Assembly (NCBI RefSeq): GCF_047663525.1 | Contig: NC_092612.1 | Span: forward strand, 2,699,501 to 2,763,500 | DNA from: Anas platyrhynchos | Taxonomy: Eukaryota; Chordata; Aves; Anseriformes; Anatidae | Length of the DNA: 64,000 bases | Direction of reading: 5' to 3' | Shown: one piece after another, positions 40,501 through 51,900 of the stretch | Layout: each line of letters opens with the position of its first letter | How positions within the stretch are numbered: position 1 is the first letter of the stretch | Made by a program: the position numbers and the translations under genes | The notes under the pieces: generated by a model | Told to the model about the DNA's origin: nothing | The model's database searches: none | What the model saw: the letters and a program-made list of their open reading frames with translations, nothing else

Positions 40501-43500
40501 CCCGGTCCCGAGACTTCAGGAAGCCTGGGGGGGGCACCCCGGGGGGGGCAGTGGGGTCAGGGCCATCCTGACACCCCGCCTGGACCCCCAAAATGCCCCT
40601 TGCCCCCCCAGATCTCCGCCAAGCTCTCCAGCCCCCCACCAACCCCCCCAGATGCCCACCAGTCCCTCCGGACCCTCACCGACGTCTCCAGCTCACAGCC
40701 ACCTCCTCCAGGTCCCCTCCGAGCCCCCCAGACCCCAACCAACCCCTCCAGACCCCCCTCAACTCCTCCAGACCCCCACCGAGCCCCCAGACCCCCACCA
40801 ACATGTCCAGAATCCCACTGAACCCCCCCAAGACCCCCCCACCAACCTCTCCAGAGACCCCCACCAACCCCCCTAGATCTCCACCAAGCCCTCTAGATTC
40901 CTCCCCAAACCCCCCAGGATGCCCCTCATCCCCCAAAGACCCTCACCAAACCCCCTAAAGATGCCCCTCAGCCCCTCCAGACCCCCCCTGAGCCCCCCAA
41001 ACATGCCCCCCATCCCCTCCAGACCCCCACCAAGCCCCCCAGGATGCCCCTCATCCCCTCCAGACCCCCAGCAAGCCCCCCAGGATGCTCCTCATCCCCC
41101 CCAGACCCCACCAAGCTCCCCAAAAATGCCCCCCATCCCCTCCAGACCCCCACCAAGCCCCCCAGGATGCTCCTCATCTCCCCCAGACCCACCCCTGAGC
41201 CCCCCAAACATGCCCCCCATTCCCTCCAGACCCCCAGCAAGCCCCCCAGGATGCTCCTCATCCCCCTCAGACCCCCACCAAGCTCCCCAAACATGCCCCT
41301 CATCCCCTCCAGACCCCCACCAAGCCCCCCAGGATGCCCCTCATCCCCCTCAGACCCCCACCAAGCTCCCCAAACATGCCCCCCATCCCCTCCAGACCCC
41401 CACCAAGCCCCCCAGGATGCCCCTCATCCCCTCCAGACCCCCAGCAAGCCCCCCAGGATGCTCCTCATCCCCCCCAGACCCCACCAAGCTCCCCAAAAAT
41501 GCCCCCCATCCCCTCCAGACCCCCACCAAGCCCCCCAGGATGCTCCTCATCTCCCCCAGACCCACCCCTGAGCCCCCCAAACATGCCCCCCATTCCCTCC
41601 AGACCCCCAGCAAACCCCCCAGGATGCCCCTCATCACTTCCAGACCCCCACCAAGCCCCCCAGGATGCTCCTCATCCCCTCCAGACCCCCACTGAGCCCC
41701 CCAAACATGCCCCCCATCCCCTACAGGCCCCCCACCAAGCCCCCCAGGATGCCCCCCATCCCCTCCAGACCCCCACCGAGCCCCCCAGGACGCCCCTCAC
41801 CCCCTCCAACTCCCCCCTCCCAACCCCTCCACCCCCCCCTTTCCCCCCCCCAGCCCCTCGCCCACCCTGCAGCAGGAAGAGGCTGGCGGTCTCGCGGCTC
41901 TTCTCGGGGGGCGCGGGGGCGATGGGCTGCAGGAAGGAGCGGTAGCCCTTGAGCAGGCAGGCCATGAAGCGCAGGAAAGCCGCGCGGATCTCCAGCTCCA
42001 GCTGCTTGCGCCGCCCGTACACCAGGTCGTAGTCGGTCAGCAGGAACTCCAGCGACGCCTCCTCCACCGGCTTGTTGTACACTGCAGGGGGGGGACGTGT
42101 AGGTGCCAGCCCCCCCCCCCCCCAGGTGGGTCCCAGCGCCCCCCCCCCCCCCCCAAAATGTCCCCGCTCACTCTCGTGCAGCTGTTGGGACAGGCTGTGC
42201 AGCGAGGCCAGCAGCACCTTGCAGGGCCGGCGGGGCAGCGCCCGTGGGGACAGCAGCTTGCGCTCCTCGCTCCTGGGGGGGGGACAGAGTGGGGGGCAGC
42301 ATTGCCACCCCCCCTCCCCCAGTGCCCAGCACCACCAGCACCCCGTTGTCCCAATGATCCCGGCACCCCCACACCTCCCGCACCCCAACACCCTGGCAGC
42401 CCAGCAGAGCGAGGGGGTCAACACCCCCCAGCCTCCCCTGACACCCCCAGCACCTCCAAAACCTGGCACCCCCAGCACCCCAAAAACTAGTACCCCATCA
42501 CCCCCAGCACCCCATCATTAGCACCCCAACAAATAGCACCCCAGCACCCCAAAAACTGGCACCCCTACACCCCCCAGCACCCCTAGCACCCCAGCACCCC
42601 ATCAGCCCCAGCACCCCAAAACCCCAGCACTCAGCACCCCAACACCCCCAGGACCCCAACACCCTCAGCATCCCATCAAACAGCACCCCAGCACCCCGAA
42701 AACTGGCATCTTACGCTCCCCAGCACCCCAACAGCCCCAGCACTCCAGCACCCCAACACCCCCAGCACCCCAAAATGCCAGCACTCAGCACCCCAAAACC
42801 CCCAGCATCCCAACACCCCCATTTGCCCAAGCACCCCAGCACCGCAGCACCCCAAAACCCCAGCCCTCAGCATCCCAGCACCCCCAGCACCCCAACACCC
42901 CCAGCACCCCAACATGCCCATCTCCCCAAGCACCGCAGCACCCCAAAACCCCATCCCCCAGCACCTCCATCCCCTTCCCCAACCCTGGGGACCCCCCCCT
43001 TTGGCCACGGCCGCCCCCGCTCACTGGAAGATGTTGTTGGTGTCCAGGTCGACGAAGATGACGTCCTTGGGGGGCTCGTGGAGGTCGAAGTAGCTGGAGT
43101 GGATGCCTACAACGAAGGGCACGGGGGCACTCAGCACGTCAGCCAGCGCCAGCGGGCACAGCGGGATGTAGGGGCACTGCCAGCGCAGGGGGAAGATCAT
43201 CTGGGGACAGGACAGGGCGGTCAGCGCGGCGCCACGGGGGGCACGGCGCGGCCGGTGACACCAGACCCCCCCCAATAACCCCCGGCACTCACCGAGACCA
43301 GGGCTTCGCCCACGCTGGTGAGCACGTCGGGGCGCAGCGAGTGGATGAGGAGCTTCTGCTCGGTCAGCACGGCCACCAGCAGCGTCACCGCGTTGTCGGC
43401 ACCCAGGTTCTGCAGCAGCGTCAGGAAGCTGGCCCCGCTGCGGGGACGGGGACGGGGACGCGTCACCAAGGTGTCCCCGGGTGTCCCCCGCCACCTCCCC

Positions 43501-45427
43501 AGCCCCACAACCTCCACGGCTGTCCCCACCTGAGCGGCAGCGGGGAGGACACGGGCTGGCACAGCAGCAGGTTGTCGTACGGGGACATCTGCGGGGACAA
43601 TTTGGGGACACGGTGAGCCGGGAGCGCGCCGGGCACCGCGGGGCGCACGGGGACAGTGACGGCGACGCACCTGCACCAGGATGCGCGGGCGCTGCGGGGA
43701 CGGGAAGGGGACGTTGTGCATGAAGTGCGAGATGTGCCTGCAAGGGGGGGGACACCAGGGCGGCCGGTGGGCGACGGGGGTGGCACCCAGGTGGTCCGCG
43801 GGGCCACCTCCCCGCCCTGCCCGGCGCTCACGTCTCCAGGGGCAGCACGTGGGGCCCCGAGATGGAGTAGCGGTAGATGAACATGAGGAACTTGCGGAAG
43901 ACGTCGAAGAAGGGCCAGTGGGACAGGACGCAGATGCTCTTGCGGGTCTGCACCGAGCGGCCGCCGATGGGGCGCCGGTCCACCACGCTCAGCAGCCCCA
44001 GCCGCAGCCGCTGCTTCTCCGACAGCCGCTCGCGGGCGAAGGCTTCGTGGAACTGGATGGCGGCCCCGTAGACCTGGGATGGGGATGGGGATGGGGAGGT
44101 CAGGGTGCGACCTCCCTCCCCGACGCCCACCCAGCCCCGGATCCCCTCCTCACCTTGTCGCCCGAGGCACCGGTCAGCACGAAGGTGGAGAAGACGGGCA
44201 GGGGGTACTTGGTGTCGGCCGGCCAGCTCTCGATGGTGGCCCCCATGGGCAGGCAGAAGACGGGCACGGACTCGGGCAGCGGGAAGGCCTCGCTGTCCTG
44301 CTCGGGGTAGCGCCCCAGCAGCCCTGCGCCGGGACAAGGACGGGGCTGCAGCGGGGGGGTCCCCTCTCCCCGTGCGCACAGAGGTGCAGCAGGGCAGCGA
44401 GGTGCCACCACTAGGGCTAACAGCCATAAATTAAATAAATCTTCCCCACATTGAGGCTGTTTCGCCTGCGGTGGTGGCCGGGTACCACCTCCCCCCCTCA
44501 CCCCCACCCAAACCTTTCCCATCCCCACCTCACCAAGAAGCACAAGAGCGGCTGGGTGGCGAAGGCGAAGCCACCACCAGCTCCCACACAAGCCCGTGAC
44601 CCCCACCCCCCCAGCGACCCCCCCAGCCCGCAGCCCCCCCTACCTGCTTCGTACACCAGCGTGTTGGCCTTGGCCATGGCGATTTTATAGCACAGGAACA
44701 AGGCCGGGCCCCACTGCGAGGAGAGAGCGCGGCGGGTGAGCGCGGGCGGCATCCCACCGGGGAAAAAAAGAGGGGGGGGGGGTCCCACATCCCGCGCCCA
44801 CCATGCTGGTGTTGAGGTTCTTGTCCACGCGGCAGAAGGTGTGCGGGGTGCTCTCGCCCTTGCTGGGCATGATGAGGCAGATGTCGGTCACCCCCAGCGC
44901 GTTGTGGCCCTGGGGCTCGGCCGCCCGGCGGTACACCAGGAAGGTGCGCTGGTGCCCGGGGCCCCCCGAATTGAGGTTGGCTGAGCGGCTGTAGGGCGTC
45001 GTGTCCAGGATGGTGTAGCCCGGCTTGGGACGGTCCTTCCCCTCGTAGTGCACCCTGCGGAGAGAGGGGGCGGTGAGAGGGACCCGGGGCAGAGCTCGGG
45101 GACCCCCTTTGGGGGCGCGGGGACGCACCCCAGCTCGATGAGGGGCAGCTTGTCCCGGCCCCGCTTGTAGCAGATGAACATCTGGGGGTTGTTGAGGAGC
45201 CCGGCGTTGAGGTCCACGGGGTGCCCCGAGGTGGTGGTCTCGATGCAGGTGAAGCCGTGCGGCACCTCCTCGCCCTGCGAGCGGATGATGACGGCCACGT
45301 CGGTGATGGGCTCGCTGGGCCGGGCCGGGCGCTGCTGCTGGTTCTCGTCCTCCAGCGGCCGCGAGGCGTCCGTCAGGCCGGCCACCACGAAGTAATCCAC
45401 CAGCTGTGGGGGCTTCTCGTCCGACAT
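34533..45427 (-). CDS. DENND4B: DENND4B, Rab10-type DENN-domain GEF, 26 coding exons
   Basis: This encodes a guanine-nucleotide exchange factor of the DENND4 family, which activates Rab10 on membranes. Coding exons in transcript order: 45129-45427, 44802-45054, 44644-44713, 44154-44323, 43832-44073, 43671-43737, 43530-43588, 43293-43437, 43025-43200, 42172-42272, 41866-42081, 40379-40524, 40160-40299, 39859-39982, 39543-39749, 39327-39455, 39104-39230, 38841-39011, 38398-38765, 38189-38296, 37928-38103, 36491-36872, 36306-36414, 36065-36232, 34790-34854, 34533-34678. They sum to 4364 nt, about 1454 aa (human about 1496). It starts [17 protein letters not shown]. An MABP-like domain and the tripartite DENN module fill roughly the first 650 residues. 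A PPR-like segment is at about 806-850 and a CxxC-rich patch at about 1107-1160. The human poly-Gln tract is absent. One frame break lies in the 36065-36232 exon, at or near a C5 run (36220-36224). Confidence 0.95.
34855..36064. repeat. TTAGGG/TTAGGATC-like minisatellite filling a DENND4B intron
   Basis: Almost the whole 1.2-kb intron between exons 36065-36232 and 34790-34854 is a degenerate tandem array. Units are about 14-25 bp, close to GGGGTTAGGGTCGAGG or GGGGTTTAGGATCAAGG. The plus strand is G-rich, so the DENND4B transcript is C-rich here. The telomere hexamer TTAGGG recurs many times but is always interrupted, so this is not true telomeric repeat. Confidence 0.9.
36895..37790. repeat. 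about 20-bp minisatellite in a DENND4B intron
   Basis: Within the intron 36873-37927 a unit close to GACAGGGGACACCAGGGATG is repeated for roughly 0.8 kb (best at 37000-37750). Higher-order blocks of about 180-190 bp are also visible, with GACAGCAGGGATGGTCAGAGG recurring at about 37208 and 37396 and a variant near 37610. The array happens to be open in several frames, giving spurious long reading frames. Confidence 0.9.
40560..41850. repeat. about 41-bp minisatellite in a DENND4B intron
   Basis: The intron 40525-41865 is largely an array of units near 40-41 bp containing CCAAGCCCCCCAGGATGC and CCTCATCCCCTCCAGACC. A higher-order duplication of about 373 bp is visible: the block at about 41008-41250 recurs nearly unchanged at about 41381-41625. 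The plus strand is C-rich, so the sense transcript is G-rich. Confidence 0.9.
42370..42990. repeat. CAGCACCCCA-type minisatellite in a DENND4B intron
   Basis: Inside intron 42273-43024, short units close to CAGCACCCCAAAACCCC and CAGCACCCCAACACCC repeat for about 600 bp. Longer blocks (about 170 bp) with the phrase AAAACTGGCA or ATGCCAGCACTCAG recur. The transcript strand is G-rich here. Confidence 0.85.
44324..44643 (-). other. DENND4B: DENND4B intron, 320 bp
   Basis: This is the intron between coding exons 3 and 4 (44644-44713 and 44154-44323). It is a GC-rich unique sequence with nothing else recognisable. The small AT patch at 44425-44460 has no evident role. Confidence 0.8.
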
Positions 45428-45430
45428 GGC

Positions 45431-45439
45431 TCACGGCAT
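45431..45439 (-). promoter_or_regulatory. DENND4B: minimal upstream ORF (ATG CCG TGA) before the DENND4B start
   Basis: The start-codon exon begins at 45439 with ATGCCGTGAGCC directly before the initiator ATG at 45425-45427. If this exon is spliced as predicted, ribosomes meet a two-codon uORF whose stop lies three bases before the main start. It would be expected to reduce or delay initiation. Confidence 0.6.
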
Positions 45440-47471
45440 CTGCGGGCGGGCGGCACGGCTCGCACCCGGACCCCCGCCCTGCCCGAGGGACCCGGTGGTG
45501 CCGTGGGGAGCCCCCCCCGCCCCCCGAACCAGCCTCGGGGAGCTGACGGGGCGAAAGCGCCGGGGACGGGAAGGGAGGAGGCTTCCTGTTTGCCGGTCAC
45601 GCTGCGCCGCGAGGGGACGGGGAAGCTGGCACCGACGGAGGGGCTGGGGCCGTGCCCCCACCCCGAGCACAGTGGGATGCTCGGCACACGGAGATGGGGG
45701 TCCCGGGGGGCCGTGGCGCAGCCCCCCCGAGGCTGGGAGCTGGTCCCCACGTCCCCACGCTCGCCCCGGGTGCCTCGTGCGCCGCGCTGCGTAGGGTGGC
45801 TGGAAAGGGGAAGGAAGCGGGCGACGAAGCCCTGAGCCGTGGGGCTGTCACCGTGGGGGGGCCACGCGGCACCGGGGTGTGACACCGGGCGACGGGAGCG
45901 GTCCCAGCCCCGTACACACACACCCGGAGCAGGAACCGGATCAGCTACCGCGTCCCCTCGGGACCCGCGACCCCAGGACGGGGGGCTGAGGACACCCCAT
46001 TAACTGGGGGGGGGGGCACAGCCAGCATCCCCTGCATGGGCAAGGGGCGTCCCGGCCCTGTCCCCATCCCTGTCCCCGGGACCCTGGGGACCTTGGGGAC
46101 CTTGGGGACCCCGAACCTGCCGGCTGCCACCCGGGTATTTTTAGCCCAGCGCCGCGTGATGACGGCCGGGCTGCGGCGACGCAGGCTGCCTCCCGATTTC
46201 ATCTCCTGCAGCTCAGCTCAGCGGGGAGGAATCGGCCCCGGAGGGCACGGGGACCATGCCCCCCATCGCAGCCCGCCCACCCCATAGCGGGGCACCCCAC
46301 TGAGAGCCCGCAGGAGACACCGGGGGCCCCGATCCTGGGGTCTCCCAGCCCCGAGGGACCCCCAGAGCCCCGGGGCAGGACCCGGCCTCTGCCAGGGGGG
46401 AGCCTGCCCCATGGGGTGTGAGGACCCTGCCCCACCGCGTGCCCTCTGCCCCACGGCGTGTCCTTTACCCCATGGGGCTGGCAGGGTTGCAGCACGCCCC
46501 ACGGCCGCCCCATGCCGGGCAGCCTCCCTGCACCTGCCTCGGGCTGGGAACAGTGGGATGGAAACGGGGCATTGGGAAACCGACGCGCCCTGACAGCCCC
46601 ATGGACCCCACAGCGGGCCCTATGCACCCCATAGCAGGCTCTGTGCACCCCACAGCTGCCCCTATACACCTGTAGCAAGCCCTGTGCACCCACAGCAGGC
46701 CCTATGGACCCCGTGGCAGGCTCTGTGCACCCCACAGCTGCCCCTATGTCCCCACAGCAGGCCCTACAGACCCCACCGTGCCCCCTGCAGCACACCCTGT
46801 GCACCCCACAGCTGCCCCTATACACCCATAGCAGGCCCTGTGCACCCACAGCCAGCCCCTTGGACCCCGCAGCGGGCCCTGTGCACCCCCAGCTGCCCCC
46901 CTGCACCCATGGCAGGCCCTACAGACCCCATAGCAGGCCCTACAGCCCCCTGAGCTGCCCCTCTGCACCCCACTGCAAGCCCTGTGCACCCACAGCCAGC
47001 CCCATGGACCCTACAGCAGGCCCTATAGCACCCCACAGCAGGCCCTATAGCACCCTATAGCAGGCCCTATAGCCCCCTGGCAGACCCTACAGACCCCACA
47101 GCGGGCCCCATGCACCCCACAGCAGGCCCTATAGCCACCTGGTAGGCCCTACAGACCCCATAGCAGACCCTAGAGCCCCATAGCACACCCTACAGACCCC
47201 ATAGCAGCCCCAATACACCCCATAGCGGACCCTAGAGCCCCCTGGCAGCCCCTACAGCCCCCCGGCAGCCCCCCCAGCCCCCATAGCAGCCCCTATGCAC
47301 CCCATAGCAGCCCCCACGCCCCCCCCGCGGGCCCTACACCCCCTATAGAGCCCCGCGCCCCCCAACATCCCCCGTGCCCCCCAGCGCCGCCCCCACGCCC
47401 CCCAGGGCAGCCCCCCCACGGGCCCGGTGCCCCCTCCCCGGGTCCCCTCCCGGTGCCCCCCCCCCCGGTAC
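45440..47471 (-). other. DENND4B: DENND4B first intron (5' UTR intron)
   Basis: This stretch lies between the acceptor before the start codon (AG at 45440-45441) and the probable exon 1 donor (GT at 47470-47471). The proximal half is unique GC-rich sequence. The distal half is a minisatellite, listed separately. Confidence 0.65.
46590..47320. repeat. minisatellite CCCATAGCAGGCCCTAYAGA in DENND4B intron 1
   Basis: Units of about 20-30 bp containing CCACAGCAGGCCCTATAG, CTGTGCACCCCACAGCTGCC or CCCCATAGCAG repeat for about 0.7 kb. Mixed unit types alternate, which suggests repeated block duplication. The plus strand is C-rich and the DENND4B transcript is G-rich. Confidence 0.85.
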
Positions 47472-47600
47472 CTGCGGGCCGGGCCGGGGCCGCCGCGCTC
47501 CAACCGGGGCCGTTATCGCCGCCCGGCCCCGCCGCCGCCGCCACCGGCACCTGCCGGCCGGGAGGACGATCTGCAGCCGCCGGGACCCCCCCCCCGGAAC
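47472..47600 (-). other. DENND4B: probable DENND4B noncoding exon 1 and promoter
   Basis: A CpG-rich block ends in a minus-strand donor GCCCGCAG/GTACCG (GT at 47470-47471). It contains runs of GCC/GGC triplets. It is the only good candidate for exon 1 between the start-codon exon and the CRTC2 3' end. The transcription start is not determinable. Confidence 0.45.
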
Positions 47601-47699
47601 GGGGAACCGGGACCCCCCCCCCACAGAGCCCCGGGAACCCTCCGCCCCCCGCCGGGGTCCCAAAGGCGGCAGAAAGCTCCTGGGGACCCCCCTCGGGAC

Positions 47700-48295
47700 G
47701 CAATGACCCTAAAGGTGCCAGGGCCCCCCCGGTACCCTAAAAGTGAGGGGACACCCCCAGCCCCCCCCGGACCCTCATGGGACACCCCCAGCACCCCAAA
47801 ACCTCATGGGACACCCCCAGGCCCCCATGGACCCCCTAAAACTCATGGGACACCCCCAGCACAGCCCCGGCACCCCAAAAACGCATGGGACACCCCCAAT
47901 CCCCAAAACTCGTAGGACACCCCCAGCACCCCAAAAAACTCCCTGGAACCCCCAGCCCCACCCCCCCAAAACCCAAAGCACCCAGGAGCCCCACCAAAAT
48001 CACCAGGAGTTCCCCCCCACCAACCCTGCCCCCCCAGCACCCCTAAACTACCACGATTTCCCCCCCACTCCAGCTTCCCACAAAATCGCCAAAATTCACC
48101 CCAAAAATTGCCAGGAGTGCCCCCACCAACCCTGCCCCCCCCCAGCACCCCAAAACTGCCAAGATCCCCCCCAGACACCCCTAAATTTCTAAGATCCCCC
48201 CCCAGCGCCCCATTATCCACAGGGACACCCCCCCAAGTAGAGGATCCCAACCTCCCCCCCCCCAGTACAGCCCCCCCATCGTCAGCCCACCCCCC
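47700..48295. repeat. CTCATGGGACACCCCCAGCACCCC repeats between DENND4B and CRTC2
   Basis: The spacer upstream of DENND4B holds about five units of roughly 45-60 bp containing ATGGGACACCCCCAG (47775-47930). They are followed by similar C-rich units with CAAAACTGCCAAGATCCCCC and CACCAGGAGTTCCCC up to about 48200. No coding sequence is supported. Confidence 0.75.
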
Positions 48296-48317
48296 CAAAT
48301 CACCAACAGGCAGAGCT

Positions 48318-48323
48318 TTTAAT
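48318..48323 (-). terminator. CRTC2: candidate CRTC2 poly(A) signal ATTAAA
   Basis: TTTAAT on the plus strand reads ATTAAA on the minus strand. It sits in a small AT-rich island 625 bp past the CRTC2 stop codon, followed (lower coordinates) by C-rich repeats. No AATAAA is closer. The 3' UTR would then be about 48300-48947. Confidence 0.55.
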
Positions 48324-48947
48324 TAACATATAATATATTTTAAAAAATAATAATAATAATAAATCACTCTGGCTTCCTCCTCGGCGGGGGGAGCGCGGTC
48401 CTGGGGCCCCCGGTGCCTCCCCCCCCACCCCCTCACCCTGCCGCCGGGGCCGGGACCCCCCCCCGTGCGCCCCACCGAGGGGCCCCGAGTGGAAGTGCTG
48501 TGCCCATGCCCCGGGGGTCCCATGGGGCTGGGGGGGGGGGTCTGGGGGGTGCATACGCGGCGTAGCAGGGGACGGGGAGCGGAATTTCTCGTTAAACATG
48601 ATGATTAGCCGGGAAACAACACCAAACCGGAGCGCCCCCCCCACCCCAACACGCCCCCTCCCCGGGCTCTACCTATATAGGGTTTATGTACAGCCGCCCT
48701 CGGCCACGCCGGTGCTGGAGGGGGGGGGGATTAACGCTGAGCCCCCTGCCCCCCATTGGGATATAGGGCTGGCCCCACAGCGCCCGCTGTAGGGCTGGGA
48801 CCCCCCCTCCTGTTATGGAGAGGAGGAGGAAGGAAAAAAATCCAAAAAAAATTAAAAAAAAAAAAAAAAGGGGGGTGCTGTGTGTGTGTGTGCGGGGCGC
48901 AGGGGGTGGGGGGCAGCCCGGGGGGTGTGGGGGGCAGCCCGGGGGGG

Positions 48948-51900
48948 TCACTGCAGGCGGTCGGTGCGGAAGGAGTCCTCGACGGCGGGGTCGGTGAGCA
49001 GCGCGTAGGGGTCGCTCAGCATGTGCAGTCCGTCCAGGCTGAGCGGTTCGATCTTCAGCTCCTCCTCCAGCCCCAGCGCCGCCGCCTCCACCTCGAAGCC
49101 CGGCACCCCGGCCAGAGCCGTGGCGATCTCCTTGGAGATCCCGGGCGGAGAGTCCCCTGCGGGTGGGGGGGCGTCAGTGTAAAGCAGGTGAGGACCCCCC
49201 CAATTCGTTCCTCACCTCCCGTCCCCCCGTCCCCCTGCACCCACCGGTGAGGATGATGTTGGGCACGGGGCCGTGGCGGCCGCAGTTGCTCAGGTTCTGC
49301 CGGTTGAGGACGTGGGGGTCGTAGCTCTCGCCGGGGGGGGGCGGGTACAGAGCCCCCAGCTCCTCGGGGAAGGCGCCGCTGTTGTTGCCCGTGGGGCTCT
49401 CCCCCATGCCGAACTGCTCCAACTGCGGGGAGAGGCCGCCGTGGGGCTGAGCAGCCCCCAAAATCCCCCTCCCTGAGCCCCCCCTGACCCCGTGTGGCCC
49501 CCCCTGTGTCCCCATGTGTCCCCCCCCCAGCCCCGTGTCCCCCCAAGCACTCACGCTGCCGATGCCGAAGTCGCCCAGCGGCTGCCCCAGCGGCGGGTGC
49601 TGCAGGGGGGCGTCAGGCTGGTACTGGGGGGCGTAGGGGCGCTGGGCGGCCGCGCCGGGGGGTCGCACCGCTGGGGCTGGGGGCAGAGGCGGCTGCGGGG
49701 GGGGCTGCTGGAGGGTTTTCTGCCCGGGCTGCGGCTGGGCCGGCAGGACGAGGCCGGGCTGGCTGTAGGAGTACGGCGGGAGGCGCTGGTCGGCCGGCAG
49801 CTTGCTGGTGTCCAGGGGCACCCCCTGCGAGCAGAGCGGAGCCGGGGGTCAGCGGGCGCTCCCCCCCCGTGCCCCTCACATTCCCCCTTTTGAAATTTTG
49901 GGGCGCTCGGCACCGGCCGGGATAGGGGGGGGGAACGCTCAGCGGCCCCCGACGGCCGAGATGAGGATGGAAAGGAGACGACAGAAAGGAGGAGGCGGAG
50001 GCGGGCGCGCGCGGCGCGGGGGCCGGCGCGGGCGATGGACCATGCATACCTGGGTGATGGAGGACAATGTGGGTGACATTGTTGGTGAGAACTGTTTGGG
50101 GTGCTGCCTCCTGGAGTCGCCACCCATTGGGAGGGTGAGGGGGCTGAGCGGGACCCGTCGGCGGGGCGAGGTGCTTATGGACGCCTGCACCATGGGGTAG
50201 GAGGAGGCGCTCAAGCCGGAGGGCAGGCTGGGGTTGCTGGGGGAGGACTGCATGGTGGGCTGGCTGCGGGGGGACGTGGGCAGCGAGGGGTTGCTGAGCG
50301 AGGAGGAGAGCGAGGAGGGCAGGGACTGGTTGGAGAGCGAGGAGGGGATGGAGGAGCTGCTCTGGGAGGACTGCAGCGAGGGGTTGCTGAGGGAGGACTG
50401 GAGCGAGGGGCTGCGCAGGGAGGCCTGGAGGTTGGGATTGCTAAGCGAGGACTGCAGGGACGGGTTACTCAGGGAGCTCTGCATAGGTGAGGTAAGTCCT
50501 GTGGGGACAAAAAAAAAAGAGACAGCGCCGTTACCCACGGAAGGGCCGCCGCCCCCCGGCTCCCCTCCCCGGGCTGGGCCAGGCTGGGGGCTCCCCGGCT
50601 GCCCCGGATGGGATGGAAGGTGACGGAGGACACCACAACGATGGAGACAGCGACACAAACACACACGGCCCGGGCACGGGGGGGCTCCCTCCAGGACCAC
50701 CTGGAGCTGCCGACCTCCAGGCACGGCACCGGCCCCGTGCCAGCCCCAGCACGGGCACCCGGAGCCACTCGGGTCCCGGCTGCGGTGTCCCCGAGCCGTG
50801 GGCCGGGGCCGGCGCTCACCTGGCGAGTCGTAGCCGGTGCCCAGCCCCATGCCCCCGCTGATGCCCAGGTGCGTCATGGTGGTGGCCAGGTTGCTGGTGC
50901 TGCTGCCCCCGCTCAGGCTGGGGTAGGCGCTCTCGTCCGGGTCGAGCGGGGTGGGCAGCGGCGAGGGGAAGTGCAGGTTGGTGAGGTCGGGGAGCGAGCC
51001 CCCCGTGTTGAGGGCCGAGGGGATGAGGGGGACGTTGGCAGGCTGGTCCGGGGATGGGAAGATGCTGGAGGGGGGGACACAGAGAGAGGAGCTCAGCGCG
51101 GGATCACCTCCTCCACCATCCTCCAGCCCCCCAGCCCCAAAAACCCCGGGCCGGGGCTGCCCAGCCCCGCACTTACTGGATCCCAGGGACTTCGCAGGAG
51201 CGCGGCCGGGCCGAGGACGAGGAGAGCTGTGAAATCAGAGAGGAGGAGTGAAACACGGCCAGGATGTTTATGCCCCGCTCCCCCAGCCCGGGCCGGCCGT
51301 GGTTTGGGGGCAGGAAGCAGACTGCGGGCCCCGGTGTCGCAACGCTCCCCGGCAGGAAGCAGGCAGGGGCAGGGGCAGGGGACGCGGCGGTGGCGGCTTC
51401 CCCACGGCCCCCCCCCCGTGGGGAAGGGGCCCGGCACCCACCTTCTTGGTGTCCCAGGGCTTGAGCGAGTGCTTGTTGTCGTCGAAGCTCTCTTCGATGG
51501 GAGGCACTTGGAAAAGAAAGACTGGCGAGGGGGAGCAGAGGGTGAGGGCAGTGCGGGGAGCGTCCCCCCCCTGCCCCATCCCATCCCATCCCGCCCCCCC
51601 GCCGGGCTCAGCACCACCAGGGTGGGCGCTTACCTTTACTGTCCGCGTCCCCGTCCAGAAAACCTGGAAATAAAACCCAAACGGGAGATTTTCAGCGGGA
51701 GGGGACGGGCGCAGAGACCCCCCCGCGGGGTAACTCGGGGCGCTGGGGGGGCAGGGCAGGGACTCACCGCCGCGGCGGCCGGGCGGGGGGGCACCCTGCG
51801 AGGGGCCCAGGTAGGCGTCCTGCGGGGCCGGGTTCATCACGCTGGTGTGCAGCGCCGAGTCCGAATTTGTTCTGGGGGGGGAAAAGGGGCACCCGTCAGC

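Noticed and set aside
40919-41945. Pro/Ser-rich repetitive frames up to 258 codons
   Set aside because: They are translations of the 41-bp intronic array and are open by composition only.
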